From CAVTLG01 sp963735495 (lineage in GTDB: Bacteria; Chloroflexota; Ktedonobacteria; Ktedonobacterales; Ktedonobacteraceae): a stretch of DNA of 64,000 nucleotides. The notes under the pieces were generated by a model. The model was given only the letters and a program-made list of their open reading frames with translations, ran no database searches and was not told the DNA's origin. Location: positions 806,001-870,000 of the forward strand of contig CAVTLG010000014.1 of the NCBI GenBank assembly GCA_963735495.1, written 5' to 3'. The position numbers were made by a program, and so were the translations under genes. Below, in pieces: positions 25,133-35,413 of the stretch (position 1 is the stretch's first letter; each line of letters opens with the position of its first letter).

Positions 25133-26192
25133 TTGAACGAACGAGAAAGAAACGTGCAGCATTCACTCGAAGCCGCCTTAGAGCGCTATCCGCGGATTTC
25201 CTTGACGCGCTTGCCTACACCCCTCCAATCCTTGCCATCACTCAGTGCAAAGCTCGGTCCGCATCTCTTCATCAAACGGGATGATTTGACCGATCTAACG
25301 CTGGGTGGGGACAAACCACGCAAATTGGAATACGAAGTGGCACGAGCGCAGGCACAAGGAGCTGATACCCTTGTGACCAGTGGTAGTTCTCAAAGCAATC
25401 ATGCACGATTGACGACTGCTGCTGCTCGCAAGGTCGGTATGGATTGTGTGGTGATTCTGAGCCACGACCAGCATCAGGCATTCCAGGGCAACCTCCTGAC
25501 CGTCTACTTGATGGGGGCACAGGTGCATCTTGTCGATGCGTCCAGTCATTGGGACCTGGAACCCTCTGTGCATAGCGTTTGTCAATCGTTGCTTGCGCAA
25601 GGGAGGAAACCCTATGTGATTCCTGTGAGCGGTACAACCCCACAAAGCTGCCTGGGCTATGTTCGCTGCGGACTAGAGATAGCACAGCAAATAAGAGAAC
25701 AAGGTCTCCATGTGAATGCGATCTATACGCCGTTTGGAACGGGTGGTATCTTCACTGCGCTACTCCTCGCTCTCCGAGAGCAGGGGATCACTTGCCCCCT
25801 GATCGGCATCAGTGTCAATCAAAAGCGGATAGCCTGTTATGAGCGGCTCGAAAACCTGGTGGATAGAACTCTGCCGTCTGCTTGATCGCAATCCACAACG
25901 CTCACGTGGTGTGTTTGAGATTGATGACGGGTTCATTGGGCGTGAATATGGGGACCCGACTGAAGAGTGCCTGGATGCCATCATGTTGATGGCGCAGACA
26001 GAGGGTATTCTCCTTGACCCGGTCTATTCAGGAAAAATGATGGCAGGCTTTCTGGCTCATCAAGCAGCAGGGCGCTGGTCGACGAGACACCACATTCTGT
26101 TACTCCACTCAGGTGGAGTTCCTGCTCTCTTTGCATATGCCAAAGAACTCCAGGCGCATCTCAATAAACGTGGAGTAGATATAGTATCTTGA
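25133..26192 (+). pseudogene. D-cysteine desulfhydrase / ACC deaminase-like PLP enzyme, frameshifted
   Basis: A TTG start at 25133 with AAGGAGAAG seven bases before it. Fold-type II PLP enzyme: LPTPLQSLPSLS, FIKRDDLTDLTLGGDKPRKLE (cofactor Lys in GGDKPRKLE), SGSSQSNHARLTTAAA, and YTPFGTGGIFTALLLAL. The frame ends at about 25885, but the next frame carries the remaining conserved part (LDRNPQRSRGVFEIDDGFIG, EGILLDPVYSGKMMAGF, LLLHSGGVPALFAYA). Dropping one C from CC at 25874-25875 fuses them to about 352 residues, the normal size. Family members degrade D-cysteine to pyruvate, sulfide and ammonia or open 1-aminocyclopropane-1-carboxylate. The TauE neighbour favours sulfur chemistry. Confidence 0.88.
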
Positions 26193-26721
26193 TATGATCA
26201 AAAATATCAGAAACGTTCTACATGAATTTTTTAATTCTGTGGCTCTTTGATGCTCGATCCTTGCTGGCTGTTCGCTTTCTGCCCGGCTCCTTGCTGACTT
26301 TGAAATAGTCCTGATAGTACGTATGTGTGCATTGACAATAGTAGGAAAAATAGCTATACTCGCAACAAGCAATTTAGTCACTGAAAACACTGGTTTATGA
26401 TGCTATGTGGCTATACTATAGCTCTATTTTTGCACACATCGAGGGGAATTACGCACTACCGTGTTGTCCCCTGGTGTCTTTCCTGGTTGTTTGAGCATGC
26501 ACCGCGTTGTGATGCGAACATGTTTTCTCCCGGTTTTCCTTAGCGTACGAAACGCGCACTGTACCTAACATACTAGACTATCTTGTCGTTTTCACTTGCT
26601 CATGGTATAGGATGAGCTTGTGTGTATGCTGAGATATTCTTACTACCACAATGTATTTGTCAGAGTTGCAGGAGAGCATTGTCTCTAGACACCACGATGG
26701 TGCAGAACGGAGAGGCACTGT
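26193..26721. other. Gene-free region upstream of the first DUF4388 gene
   Basis: About 530 bases. Two similar 12-base stretches (TCCTTGCTGGCT, TCCTTGCTGACT) occur near 26258 and 26299. AGGGGA and TCCCCT form a weak inverted pair near 26443-26472. No coding frame is convincing. The ribosome site of the next gene is GGAGAGGCACTGT. Confidence 0.4.
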
Positions 26722-27439
26722 ATGACAGAGTATAGTCAACAACGGACGGATCGGTTAAATACGGTTATTGAGTCATTTCAATCTGTACAGCAAACAGGAG
26801 TGATCAAGGTCGAGCGAAGTAAGGGTGGTGTGCATGAGGTCGGAAGCGTGACGCTTCTTTGGGGACAGGTAGTCGACGCGATAGCGGGCGGCCATACAGG
26901 TGCTGAGGCGTTAGATTGGCTAGGAACCTGGGGAAGCTGCCTCTATGCTTTTGTGCCTCAAGCACCTGGTGATATTTCTGTCTCGCCTCCGCAACCTGCA
27001 CCTGAGCCTGTTCGAGCCGACCTCAGCCTTTGCCTTTATTTCGCATATCGTGCCTGGTATCAGTCAGCTCATGGCCAGAAATGAGAAGGTTGCTGCCGTG
27101 CCAACGGAGTCACTTGTGCAGGGGCCTGGTGACACTCCGATCCCGCCAATTGCTCCTGCTACGCCAGCCTTCAATGCCGCCACCGCCCAGGCAGATAGAT
27201 ATACGCCGTTGCCTCGTATTTCTGATCCGCCAGCGCCTCAAGCTCCCTATCGTTTGTTGCAGGGAGCAGACGCGCTGATGCTCATCGAGAGATATAAATT
27301 ATCGCGTCTGCATCGTCATATCTTTTTCCTGCTGGATGGGCAACGTGACGTCAATGATCTGTCTCGACTGACGGGGCATCCTTTCAATGAAATTCGGCGT
27401 TTATTATACGACCTGCAACGCTTAGGATTGGTCAAATAA
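26722..27439 (+). pseudogene. DUF4388 protein with C-terminal winged-helix-like module, frameshifted
   Basis: The first frame has a DUF4388 domain (LNTVIESFQSVQQTGVIKVE, VGSVTLLWGQVVDAIAGG, ALDWLGTWGSCLYAFVP), a small module found in Myxococcus/Chloroflexi signalling proteins and linked to two-component control. After a Pro-rich linker the frame ends at about 27084. The second frame continues with a Pro/Ala linker and a compact C-terminal module (YKLSRLHRHIFFLLDGQRDV, LSRLTGHPFNEIRRLLYDLQ). The same C-terminal module follows DUF4388 in the gene at 35414, so these are one gene with a +1 shift at about 27015-27024. Function unknown; probably a signalling adaptor. Confidence 0.8.
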
Positions 27440-27965
27440 GCAAGAAACACAAGGGAGATGAGCCTGGGAGCCGCGTCAATAAGATTGGTTTGAGGCGCTC
27501 GCGAGCCTCTTCCTCTGTGGAATGAAATGTTTCCCTCAAAATGTTCTGCCACCGATTGAACGCCTTGAAGACTATGATACCAGTGACCGGATATCCAGAA
27601 GAATAGTAGGCAAGGCGTGTCTGTATGTTTTGTTGCTTTCTCCATTCTCCATTCTGATACACTATGTGCATGATACTCTTATATAGAGATTGGTGCGAAT
27701 AAGCTATTGGAGTTTATTGTATTACTTGTATATAGTGGCAGGGTAATGTTTGACAACATTGTATTTCAATGCTAATATATATGTACAATAGTATTTTTGC
27801 ATGTGTAACCTTCGAAGCGATACGTCATTTCAGGGTATGTTAACAAATAGAACATATCTGTAAATCGGGTGTATCATTCTCAGATGAGAAAGGTGCTATT
27901 GCATAGGATGCTGATGTCCTCGTGGGAAAGTTGGCTGACAGGAAGGTCGGAATGGAGAAAATAGG
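27440..27965. other. Gene-free AT-rich region upstream of the M48 gene
   Basis: About 525 bases. A 79-codon frame on the minus strand (27432-27671) contains TEEEARERLKPILLT but has no ribosome site or recognised family, so I do not call it. The rest (27672-27960) is strongly AT-rich and likely holds the M48 promoter. Confidence 0.4.
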
Positions 27966-30762
27966 ATGCGCACACTACCAACAGATTCCTCGGATGCCCT
28001 GTCACTCGAACCACAGGTGTTTTCAACAGATACAGATCGCCGTTTTGCCTTATTGATTTTTACAATTCTTAGCACCAGCCTGTACATTTTTCGCTCTGAA
28101 CTTTTAACGCAGTTTCTCGGTTTGATCCCTTCATTGCCCTGGACACGTTTTCTGAATGCGCAATATACGAGTTGCATTAGTAGCTCCTTATTAGGGGCTT
28201 CAGCCAGCGTAGCCAGCCCTGGCGGATTAGCCTATCAGTGTAGCTGGCAAGCTGATCTCTTGCTGCTTGTGTTGCTATTCATGGGCGAACTGGCTGTGCT
28301 TGGTCTAGCTGGCTTGATCTACTGGCTTTTCCCCACCTGGAAATGCTGGCGAGAACATCTTGAACCGTTGCCTGAAGGTGATCTTGCGGTAGTCATTCGT
28401 GAGCTAGAAAGGCTGCGCCAGCAATATATTCCCTTTGTTCGTCTGCGTTATGTATGGAATCCTTTCTCTCCTTACGGAATCCCCATGATATTTAGCGGTC
28501 TGGGTCGACATTATTTCCTGGCGTCTAACGGCATGATAAAGCTGCTCCAAAAAGATCCGTCCGCCTTTCAAGCTGTCGCTTTACACGAGATGGCCCACGT
28601 ATACAATAAAGACGCCAGGAAGTTTTACTTTGCTATCGCCATTTCATGTTCTTTTCTACTTATCGCCTTACTCCCTTTTGTGGGTATTCTGCTCTGGGCG
28701 CTTGTGAGCCTGCATAGTAATCTCGTTGCTGACAATGGGTTTGCCCTGAGTGAGTTTGTGGGTGTCTTCGCTATGCTGCTGCTGGGCTATGGTATTTTTA
28801 CTGCCATTGTGCGCTCTCGTGAGGTCTATGCTGATATTCAATCAGTGCGATGGGTTGGTTCGCCTGAAGCATTGGCGGATGCTCTGGACAAGCTTGCCCG
28901 AGAGGAAGGTGTCAGCACGCACCCGGGCTCGCACGTGCGACAACGGTATATCCAGGAACCGCAAAGGGCCTTTGGTTTGAAATACTGGGAGGCTTTAGCT
29001 ATAGGCATTGCCTTTGGGGCTGCGCTCCCTTCTATTCATGATACCTTCAGTATGATCGGTCGTGTGTTGCTGGGTCTGGGCGTAAACATGCCTTACTCGC
29101 TTGAATATCCTGATGTCGGTACCCTGTTGCTGTGCCTGTTTGTTGCTTTTATGATTGGGCAGATGCTCTGGCGCGCTATCCTGATTGCCTCTACGCCGGA
29201 GCAGAGAGGCAACGGAGCCGGGCGGTTTGGACTCTGCCTGGCGGCGGGTCTGGTTCTGGGATTTGCCCTCTCGATTTATACTACTCCTCTGGTTGTGTTT
29301 TACAAAGTGAATAACTGGCAGGTTGTTGTTTCCTACGCCGTTTTCTGGCTGCTCCTGCTGGCTGCTGGTCTGTCGGGCTTCTGTGGATGGCTCGCGCTCG
29401 TTGGCTCTCTCTGGCTGGGAGTTGTGGATACACCCGGGTTACGGCGTTGGATCTCGTGGGTTAGTTTTGTGCTGGCGGGCATCATCCTGGCTGTTGGATT
29501 CGCACTATTCTCGCTATTTGTGCTGACAAACCTGGGTTTCCTGCTCTCGAGTCAGCCGGGTCAGAGTATCTTTGCTTCCTCCGTTCCGCTACAGCCGGTA
29601 TCGAATATCGCATTTTATCTATTGATAGCTGAGATATTATTTGTCGAGTTTTTGCAGCGCTTTTATCTACTCGCTACATTCATGCTTCTCTGGGTGCTGC
29701 CTCTCGTTGCTTATTTCTGGTATAGGCGGAAGGCATCTCTTCTGCACAATCCCTTTCGGCCACGTTTGGTTATCTATGTTGTACTGGCTGTATGTCTTCT
29801 TTTTCTGGATCTTGCTCCTGCCATTCCGCCTGGGGGCATTTCCAACCTTAACAGCCAATGCCGTGATTGCCATTCTTGGACCGTTTATGTTGACTGCATT
29901 TTTCCAGGTTTGTCTTGTGATGATCATCGGCAGGCTAACGCGTCCTGCTGGAATTATCAATGGGCTTTTGGGCGCGTGCCTGAGTGGATTTCTGCTGTTC
30001 GCTGGTATGTTTGCTATCTACTGCATTCTGGCTGTGGCGTCTGGTAGACCAATCGGGCCAGACGAGTTTAGAGATATCTTGTTGTATGTTGTGAACTGGG
30101 GAGCGGTATGCACATGTGGGGTTTTGTTCTTGATGGGAGCTGTGCGATCCAGGCCACGTGGTCAGCGCAAATGGCGCTTGCTTATTTTTATCCCATGTAC
30201 CTTGCTCTTTATTGGAGCCATCATGCTCCCGAATATCGCATTGAGCGCGAGCAACCAGCGTCTGGAAGTGGCAAGTACTGCAGGCATCGTAAAAAATGGT
30301 GATTTTGAGGAGCCGGTTATCAACTCTTTGAGTGGTTTTGCAGAATATACTGCCGGGCAATCATTTCAAAACTGGACGGTTGCGGCAGGAAGTGTTGATT
30401 TAATCGAAGAAATCTACTGGGTTCCTGCTCACGGTGGTCAATCGCTTGATCTTAATGGGTCTAGTGCTGGGACCATTTACCAGGATATAGCTACCAGGTC
30501 GGGGGCAAACTATTCACTATCCTTTGCTCTGGCAGGCAATCTGGCTTGTGCGCCGGTTGTGAAGCATATGCAGGTCTGGTGGGGTTCCACTTCGGTTGCT
30601 ACCCTATCTTTTGATACCGCTGGTCACTCTACGTCTAGCATGGGGTGGAAGTACTACTCTTATCCAGTGCATGCAACTGGTACTGTAACGCGTCTGCGTT
30701 TTGTAAGCTTGACAGAGGGACTTTGTGGTCCGGCGCTGGATAATGTTACTGTCAAAGCGTAG
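27966..30762 (+). pseudogene. M48 membrane metallopeptidase fused to a choice-of-anchor C domain, frameshifted
   Basis: ATG with GGAG eight bases before. Membrane helices at ~27-45 and ~95-122 are followed by the M48 site, HEMAH at about 207-211 (zinc ligands and catalytic Glu), and then many further helices. The frame ends at 30047 in non-family residues. From about 29830 the +1 frame continues the helices (FMLTAFFQVCLVMIIGRL, GLLGACLSGFLLFAGMFAIY), then a membrane exit, then a soluble beta domain: VKNGDFEEPV, WTVAAGSVDLIE, GGQSLDLNGSSAGTIYQDI, FDTAGHSTSSMGWKYYSY, PALDNVTV, which is choice-of-anchor C/DUF642-like. Removing one G from GGGGG (29832-29836) joins them to about 930 residues. Confidence 0.8.
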
Positions 30763-30827
30763 CCGCTGGAAAAAATAGTGCGTAATTTTGCGTAATTTTG
30801 TGTAGAGGTACAGGTTGTAATATATCT

Positions 30828-31235
30828 ATGTCCGATGAAAATGCTGAAGATGATGTTTCCCAATCTTTAAGGGATGCTGTACCAGATCACCCGAAAGCAG
30901 AAGCGTCTGTACTAGCCCATGGTGAGGAGCAGAGAATTACCTTGACGAAAGCTCTTGCCATGATGCCGAAGGAGATGCGGATTATTGTAGAGCAGACGGC
31001 TATCACCGTTACATTTATTCTGGCCGATATTCTTGTGGTATGGTTGGTAGGGCTTGCCTTCGCTGATGTGATCAAGGCGATACCTTTTGTGAGTTATTTT
31101 TACGATTTTGTAAAAGTGGCCTCTGTGTTCGTCATTACCGTCCGCTACGTTTTAAACTGCATTATAGAATTGAATAAAAGTGGCAAAAAGCTCATATCTG
31201 ATCTAAGGTTAGCCGAACCGGGTGAGGATAGATAG
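30828..31235 (+). CDS. Unknown membrane protein with two hydrophobic segments
   Basis: 135 residues from ATG 30828 (MSDENAEDD). An acidic N-terminus is followed by hydrophobic segments TAITVTFILADILVVWLVGL and VSYFYDFVKVASVFVITVRY, and a short basic tail. The family is not recognised. No strong ribosome site is seen at 30828; the open frame reaches 30798. Its stop lies 2 bases before the next start, so the two genes form a coupled pair. Confidence 0.6.
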   Translation: MSDENAEDDVSQSLRDAVPDHPKAEASVLAHGEEQRITLTKALAMMPKEMRIIVEQTAITVTFILADILVVWLVGLAFADVIKAIPFVSYFYDFVKVASVFVITVRYVLNCIIELNKSGKKLISDLRLAEPGEDR

Positions 31236-31236
31236 C

Positions 31237-32100
31237 ATGAGAAGTGATCTGCGCGTTTTTCTACACAATGCGCGAGCAGCCTGGATACTGTTGACCGCAG
31301 AAATTATTCTTATAGCCGCTATCTATGCCAGCGCAAGGTCGCTAGGGCTATGGGACCTGGGAAGTATCGTTATTTCCTGGGTTGTGGGATTGTTGCTAAT
31401 GATTGTAGATATAACGCTCACTCATGGATCGAGTGTAGCTGTTCTCAGGAGCATTTCTTTAGATGATAAAACGCAAAAAAGCTCAGAAAACCGGGCTTCT
31501 ATCCTTCCGGGGGGAAATATTGGGGAATTGGAGCGTTACCTTGCGGATGTCCCCTCTACCCTTAAGTACGTAGAGCCAGGAAACCTTTCTGTACATCCAA
31601 CTATACATTCTATGGGTACTAAAAATATCAGCAGAAGTACCGCATCAGTGATCAGCGTCGCACATGACATCGTGGCGCAAGTCGAACCGGGTGAGCTTGA
31701 ATTTCTTTTCCCTGCTATCAGTGGTGCCTATGCCAGGGAACCGGGTCGTCTACAGAAGCAACGAGTCGTGAGAAGTGCTCCCTTTGCCTTTGCTCCAGGT
31801 GAATTGGTAGCTGTGTTCACTCCCACTATTCTTCTCATCGTGCAACAGGCTCTTGTGCAGATGGGTGTCGATGCCACCGAAAAAAGTGCTGGCAATCTTG
31901 TTAGCCGCCTGGCAAAGAGAATCTTCAAGCGTTCTGCTTCCCGCAAGGCGAATAGTCAGCCAACACCTCCGGCATACACGCTTCTTGAAATACGAGATCA
32001 GGCCTATAAGACCGCTCGCGAATTTAAGGTTTCGGAAGCAAAATCGAAACAGATTGCCGATGTGCTCGTAGGGAGATTAGCTACCATGAAAGACGAATAA
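31237..32100 (+). CDS. Unknown two-TM protein with helical cytosolic domain
   Basis: About 287 residues from ATG 31237, with GAGGA eight bases upstream. Two N-terminal hydrophobic segments (AWILLTAEIILIAAIYASAR, GSIVISWVVGLLLMIVDITL) precede a soluble part of mixed structure and a Lys/Ala-rich C-terminal helix (LLEIRDQAYKTAREFKVSEA, SKQIADVLVGRLATM). No domain is recognised. A hydrophobic stretch (LVAVFTPTILLIVQQALVQM) sits mid-protein. Immediately follows the unknown membrane gene at 30828; the pair may form one complex. Confidence 0.6.
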   Translation: MRSDLRVFLHNARAAWILLTAEIILIAAIYASARSLGLWDLGSIVISWVVGLLLMIVDITLTHGSSVAVLRSISLDDKTQKSSENRASILPGGNIGELERYLADVPSTLKYVEPGNLSVHPTIHSMGTKNISRSTASVISVAHDIVAQVEPGELEFLFPAISGAYAREPGRLQKQRVVRSAPFAFAPGELVAVFTPTILLIVQQALVQMGVDATEKSAGNLVSRLAKRIFKRSASRKANSQPTPPAYTLLEIRDQAYKTAREFKVSEAKSKQIADVLVGRLATMKDE

Positions 32101-32195
32101 AAATCGGGATCGCTGATTGACTCTGTTCCTCTGCACATCATACAATGGGGCCAATGCTAGGCGTGCCATCTGGGCCAGAGAAGGAGTAACGCACA

Positions 32196-34541
32196 ATGAT
32201 TCCCCATGATGATTTTACCCCGCATGGTTATCTGGATAATCCGTACCATAGTTGGAAGCTGCACCCCAGTGGCGTGTTACGTTCACAAGTGCCGCTGGGT
32301 ATGGGCTGGCATATGCCCAATTTTGGCAGCTATGCGCGTAACCAGTTCCAGTATACCGCTCATCTCGCGCTTGGTTTCAAGATAGGAAAAACGGTACTGA
32401 TCATGCCTGAAGACTTCAATCGTCATGGTTGTACCATTGTCAGCCATCTGCACACGAAAAATCGCTATGAATATACTTGCACTGTTCCTAAACATCATCT
32501 GACGCTGAGTGCCCGTTATTTTCTCGTTGATGAAGATGTGTTGAGCTGTGTTTTGACTCTGACGACGACTGCGCAACAAGCTTTGCCCATCACCTGTTAT
32601 TTCATGCACCTGCATACGCACAATCCGCATACCAGCCGCCTCTGGGAACATGGTCTTTATGCGCTCAATGGGCCTCAGGAGGGCATATGTATGCTTGGCC
32701 TTGCCAGCGAGGGGGATGTCTTCGTTCATGGTGCGCGCGCGGCTGACGGGGGAGCGCTGACCTTTGGTGAAATGGGCTATACCATCGCGCTTGAGGATGC
32801 TGCGATCTGGGCGCATGCTGTTTCTGTCGCCCGTCCCGATGTGACTGAGAGTGAGGAGAGCACTGGCTGGCAGGCGCGTACGCTTATTTTGCCGGGCGAG
32901 ATCAGCCTGGGAGGAACCGGACAGTCTGAACGCGTCATCAATATTGCGTTGGCGCGCGGCGTGTCGCAAGATCAGTCGTACCAACGTTGGAGCACTGGTA
33001 TGGCGGCGATTACGCGTGCGGAAGCGAACCACCGTATTGACGATGAGCGTTTCTGGCTGCGCGCACCTCAGCTGACTGGCGATTGGCCTGCGCATTGGCG
33101 GCGCGGCTTCGTGTACGACCTTGAAACACTGCGTATGGTCATACGTCCCGCGGCTGGTTGTGTACCGCAGCCCTGGGATGGTATGCAAATACAGGCACCT
33201 CGGCTGGTGTTAGCTGAAGCTGCGATGGACGTGCTTTTCCTCAGTTATGCCGACCCTGAGCTGGCCGCTGAGGTCATGCTAGGCCATTTTGCGTCAGCTC
33301 TGCGCACAAATCTGCCTTGCATGCGGGAGGATGGCAGTTATAATATGGTCGCCGACGATGGGCAGATTTGCGGTACTGCACCAGAGTGGGGTTTTCCTCT
33401 CTGGTGTTGTGACCAGCTCTTCCTGCGTACCGGCGATGTGCACTGGCTGAGTCGTCTCTATCCCGGCGCGGCTGCCTATCTGCGCTGGTGGCTGGATCAC
33501 CGACGTGATGCGGCTGGTTGGTTGGTTTATGCCTGCTCCTGGGAAAGTGGACAGGATGTATCCAGTCGTTTTGGACCGCAACAGACTGGCGGTACGATTA
33601 TTCAACATGTGCGTCCGGTGGATTTGCAGGCCAGTATGGCGCAAGGTGCGGCCATTCTCGCGCGTTGGGCCACCTTGCTCGCCGATCAACAACCGGCTCT
33701 TGCTCCAACTGAGGTTCCCGGTACCTTCGCAACCGAGGCCGCCGCGTGGCAAGCCATCGCCGCCGAATTTACAGCGAAGACACGTCAGATGTGGCATAAT
33801 GGCTGGTTCCGTGACTATGATGCGGCAACGAATGAATGGTCAACGCAGCAGGATGTTATGCACCTTGCGCCCGTTTTCTGTGAAGTAGCTGACCGTGAAC
33901 AGATGGAGCAACTGCATCCATTTCTGGCGCAACCACCTATGCATAGTTCAGGTTGGGCACCGCTCTCATGGCCGCCTGTTGTTTTGACCCTGATCGGCGC
34001 AGCCTCGACTGCCCGGTTGCCCCTGGATGCGGCGGAACTGGCCTCCCAATTTATTGATGCTGCCTATCGTAGCACTGATCGGCGTACGTTAGATGAACAT
34101 GGTGGCTTGCCTGGCGTGACGCGCGAGTACCTGGCGTCAGTGACTACGGGCAAATGGGGCAAACAGGAGTATGTGAATGCTGGTATTGAGGGCTATGGCT
34201 GGGGCGCGCTCAGTGTGCATTTATTGCTCTCCCATGTGCTAGGACTCCGCGCTGTGGAGGCTGATACCATCGTCGTTGCGCCTGTATTGCCACAGGCCCT
34301 CCGTCGTGTCGGAGCCACTTATACTGTAGAACCTGTGCCATGGGGAAAATATGTGTTACATATTAGCTGTACAGTACGCGATGCACAGGGTTATACACTC
34401 TATATATGGTGTACGCTGCACCAGGGCGAAGCAGTGACAGGCGCTATTGAGAATAGAGTGCTACCTGAAATAAAGCAGGAATATACATGGGAAGGGAAAT
34501 GGGGGGAAGAACAAACGCTGTTGCTCCCACGTCTCTCTTGA
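32196..34541 (+). CDS. Six-hairpin (alpha/alpha)6 glycosidase-like protein
   Basis: 781 residues, GAGAAGGAGTAAC before the ATG. The N-terminal ~260 residues are a beta-sandwich rich in His and aromatic residues (LGMGWHMPNFGSYARNQFQY). The C-terminal ~450 residues have the helical-barrel pattern of GH63/GH37/GH15-like clans: FVYDLETLRMVIRP, the EWGFPLWCCDQLFLRTGD stretch, AAAYLRWWLDHRRDAAGWL, SWESGQDVSSRF, and the late EYVNAGIEGYGWGALSVHLL. The linkage cut cannot be read. No signal peptide is present, so it should act in the cytoplasm on a short or imported sugar. It stands alone, with no sugar transporter nearby. Confidence 0.75.
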   Translation: MIPHDDFTPHGYLDNPYHSWKLHPSGVLRSQVPLGMGWHMPNFGSYARNQFQYTAHLALGFKIGKTVLIMPEDFNRHGCTIVSHLHTKNRYEYTCTVPKHHLTLSARYFLVDEDVLSCVLTLTTTAQQALPITCYFMHLHTHNPHTSRLWEHGLYALNGPQEGICMLGLASEGDVFVHGARAADGGALTFGEMGYTIALEDAAIWAHAVSVARPDVTESEESTGWQARTLILPGEISLGGTGQSERVINIALARGVSQDQSYQRWSTGMAAITRAEANHRIDDERFWLRAPQLTGDWPAHWRRGFVYDLETLRMVIRPAAGCVPQPWDGMQIQAPRLVLAEAAMDVLFLSYADPELAAEVMLGHFASALRTNLPCMREDGSYNMVADDGQICGTAPEWGFPLWCCDQLFLRTGDVHWLSRLYPGAAAYLRWWLDHRRDAAGWLVYACSWESGQDVSSRFGPQQTGGTIIQHVRPVDLQASMAQGAAILARWATLLADQQPALAPTEVPGTFATEAAAWQAIAAEFTAKTRQMWHNGWFRDYDAATNEWSTQQDVMHLAPVFCEVADREQMEQLHPFLAQPPMHSSGWAPLSWPPVVLTLIGAASTARLPLDAAELASQFIDAAYRSTDRRTLDEHGGLPGVTREYLASVTTGKWGKQEYVNAGIEGYGWGALSVHLLLSHVLGLRAVEADTIVVAPVLPQALRRVGATYTVEPVPWGKYVLHISCTVRDAQGYTLYIWCTLHQGEAVTGAIENRVLPEIKQEYTWEGKWGEEQTLLLPRLS

Positions 34542-35413
34542 TCGTCATCTTTGTGGGTGGAACTGGTGAAATGTGCTGTGAATCTCCTCTCTTTCTCCCG
34601 CGTTGCGCTAGTCGAACAATAGGAATAATGGTGTATAGTTCCCTTGCGTGAATAAATACGCGCGTAGGAAAAAGTGCGGTTGCTCAAAGAGCTAGCACAG
34701 CAGAGATAATCGGAAAATGTGTGCTCAGTGGATGCTATATAACCGCCGTTCGGGCATAGGTTCCTGTGCAATTCTTCTAGTATAATTGCGCCAAATTTGC
34801 GCCAAAAATCGTTTTACTGAGCTAGCAATATTGTATCGTTGTGACTATATTGACAGGCATCTAGCCTTATGCTACGATGATGCAGCGTCGGCACTTATTT
34901 TGTACTAGCCAATGAGCGCATCTCTCTATCTTTACACGATTATTTATAGCTGGGCTTCATACAAAAAACTGTATGGGATCTTCTGGTCGATCCTTTTACC
35001 CCCCCCAAAACTGGCTAAAGTCAAGCATAAACGTGTCAGAGATGAAATAATTAAAACAACGAAGTGCCAAACGAGTAGGTGTGAGATCGCTCGTCCGATG
35101 TGCATAAGGGCATTCGTTTGATCCTGTCAGCTAGCAGTTCACTGTAGTCCCCTGTCAGCCTGAATAGGTCGCAGACGCGGAAAGGGAATTATAATGCCAA
35201 TGCGGGATGAACCTGTCAGTCTCATGGTCAACGCTCGTAGTCGTATGCACTTTCGCTTGCTATTGCAGGTGATAGTTGCTGACTTACCAGTTGCTCACTT
35301 TTCTTCTCCCTCGTGCTTTCCCATTGTGGGGATAACCTGTCCGTCAGACAACACGGATTTTTTGTGGATAGGTCTAGATATGTAAGACTGAGCGTTTGGC
35401 GGAGTAGTAGCGT
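34542..35413. other. Long gene-free region with a strong promoter and no downstream gene for 530 bases
   Basis: About 870 bases. Contents: a tandem TTGCGCCAAA pair near 34787-34808, a good sigma-70 promoter at 34850-34878, and a run of nine C (35000-35008). A 63-codon frame at 35194 follows AAAGGGAATT but has no recognisable content. A small RNA or a very long leader for the DUF4388 gene at 35414 is possible. Confidence 0.45.
34850..34878 (+). promoter_or_regulatory. Consensus-like sigma-70 promoter
   Basis: TTGACA, exactly 17 bases, then TACGAT. Transcription would start near 34886, over 500 bases before the next credible start codon. Confidence 0.6.

Noticed and set aside
25859..25890. Programmed +1 frameshift to explain the split D-cysteine desulfhydrase
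   Set aside because: No slippery codon with a stop in the right context or stimulatory structure; similar breaks occur in unrelated genes, so an indel is simpler.
27432..27671. 79-codon minus-strand frame containing TEEEARERLKPILLT
   Set aside because: Weak start, no family and no conserved context; left as unassigned intergenic sequence.
32283..33188. 301-codon minus-strand frame within the glycosidase gene
   Set aside because: Antisense shadow of a conserved protein; no start signals or family features.
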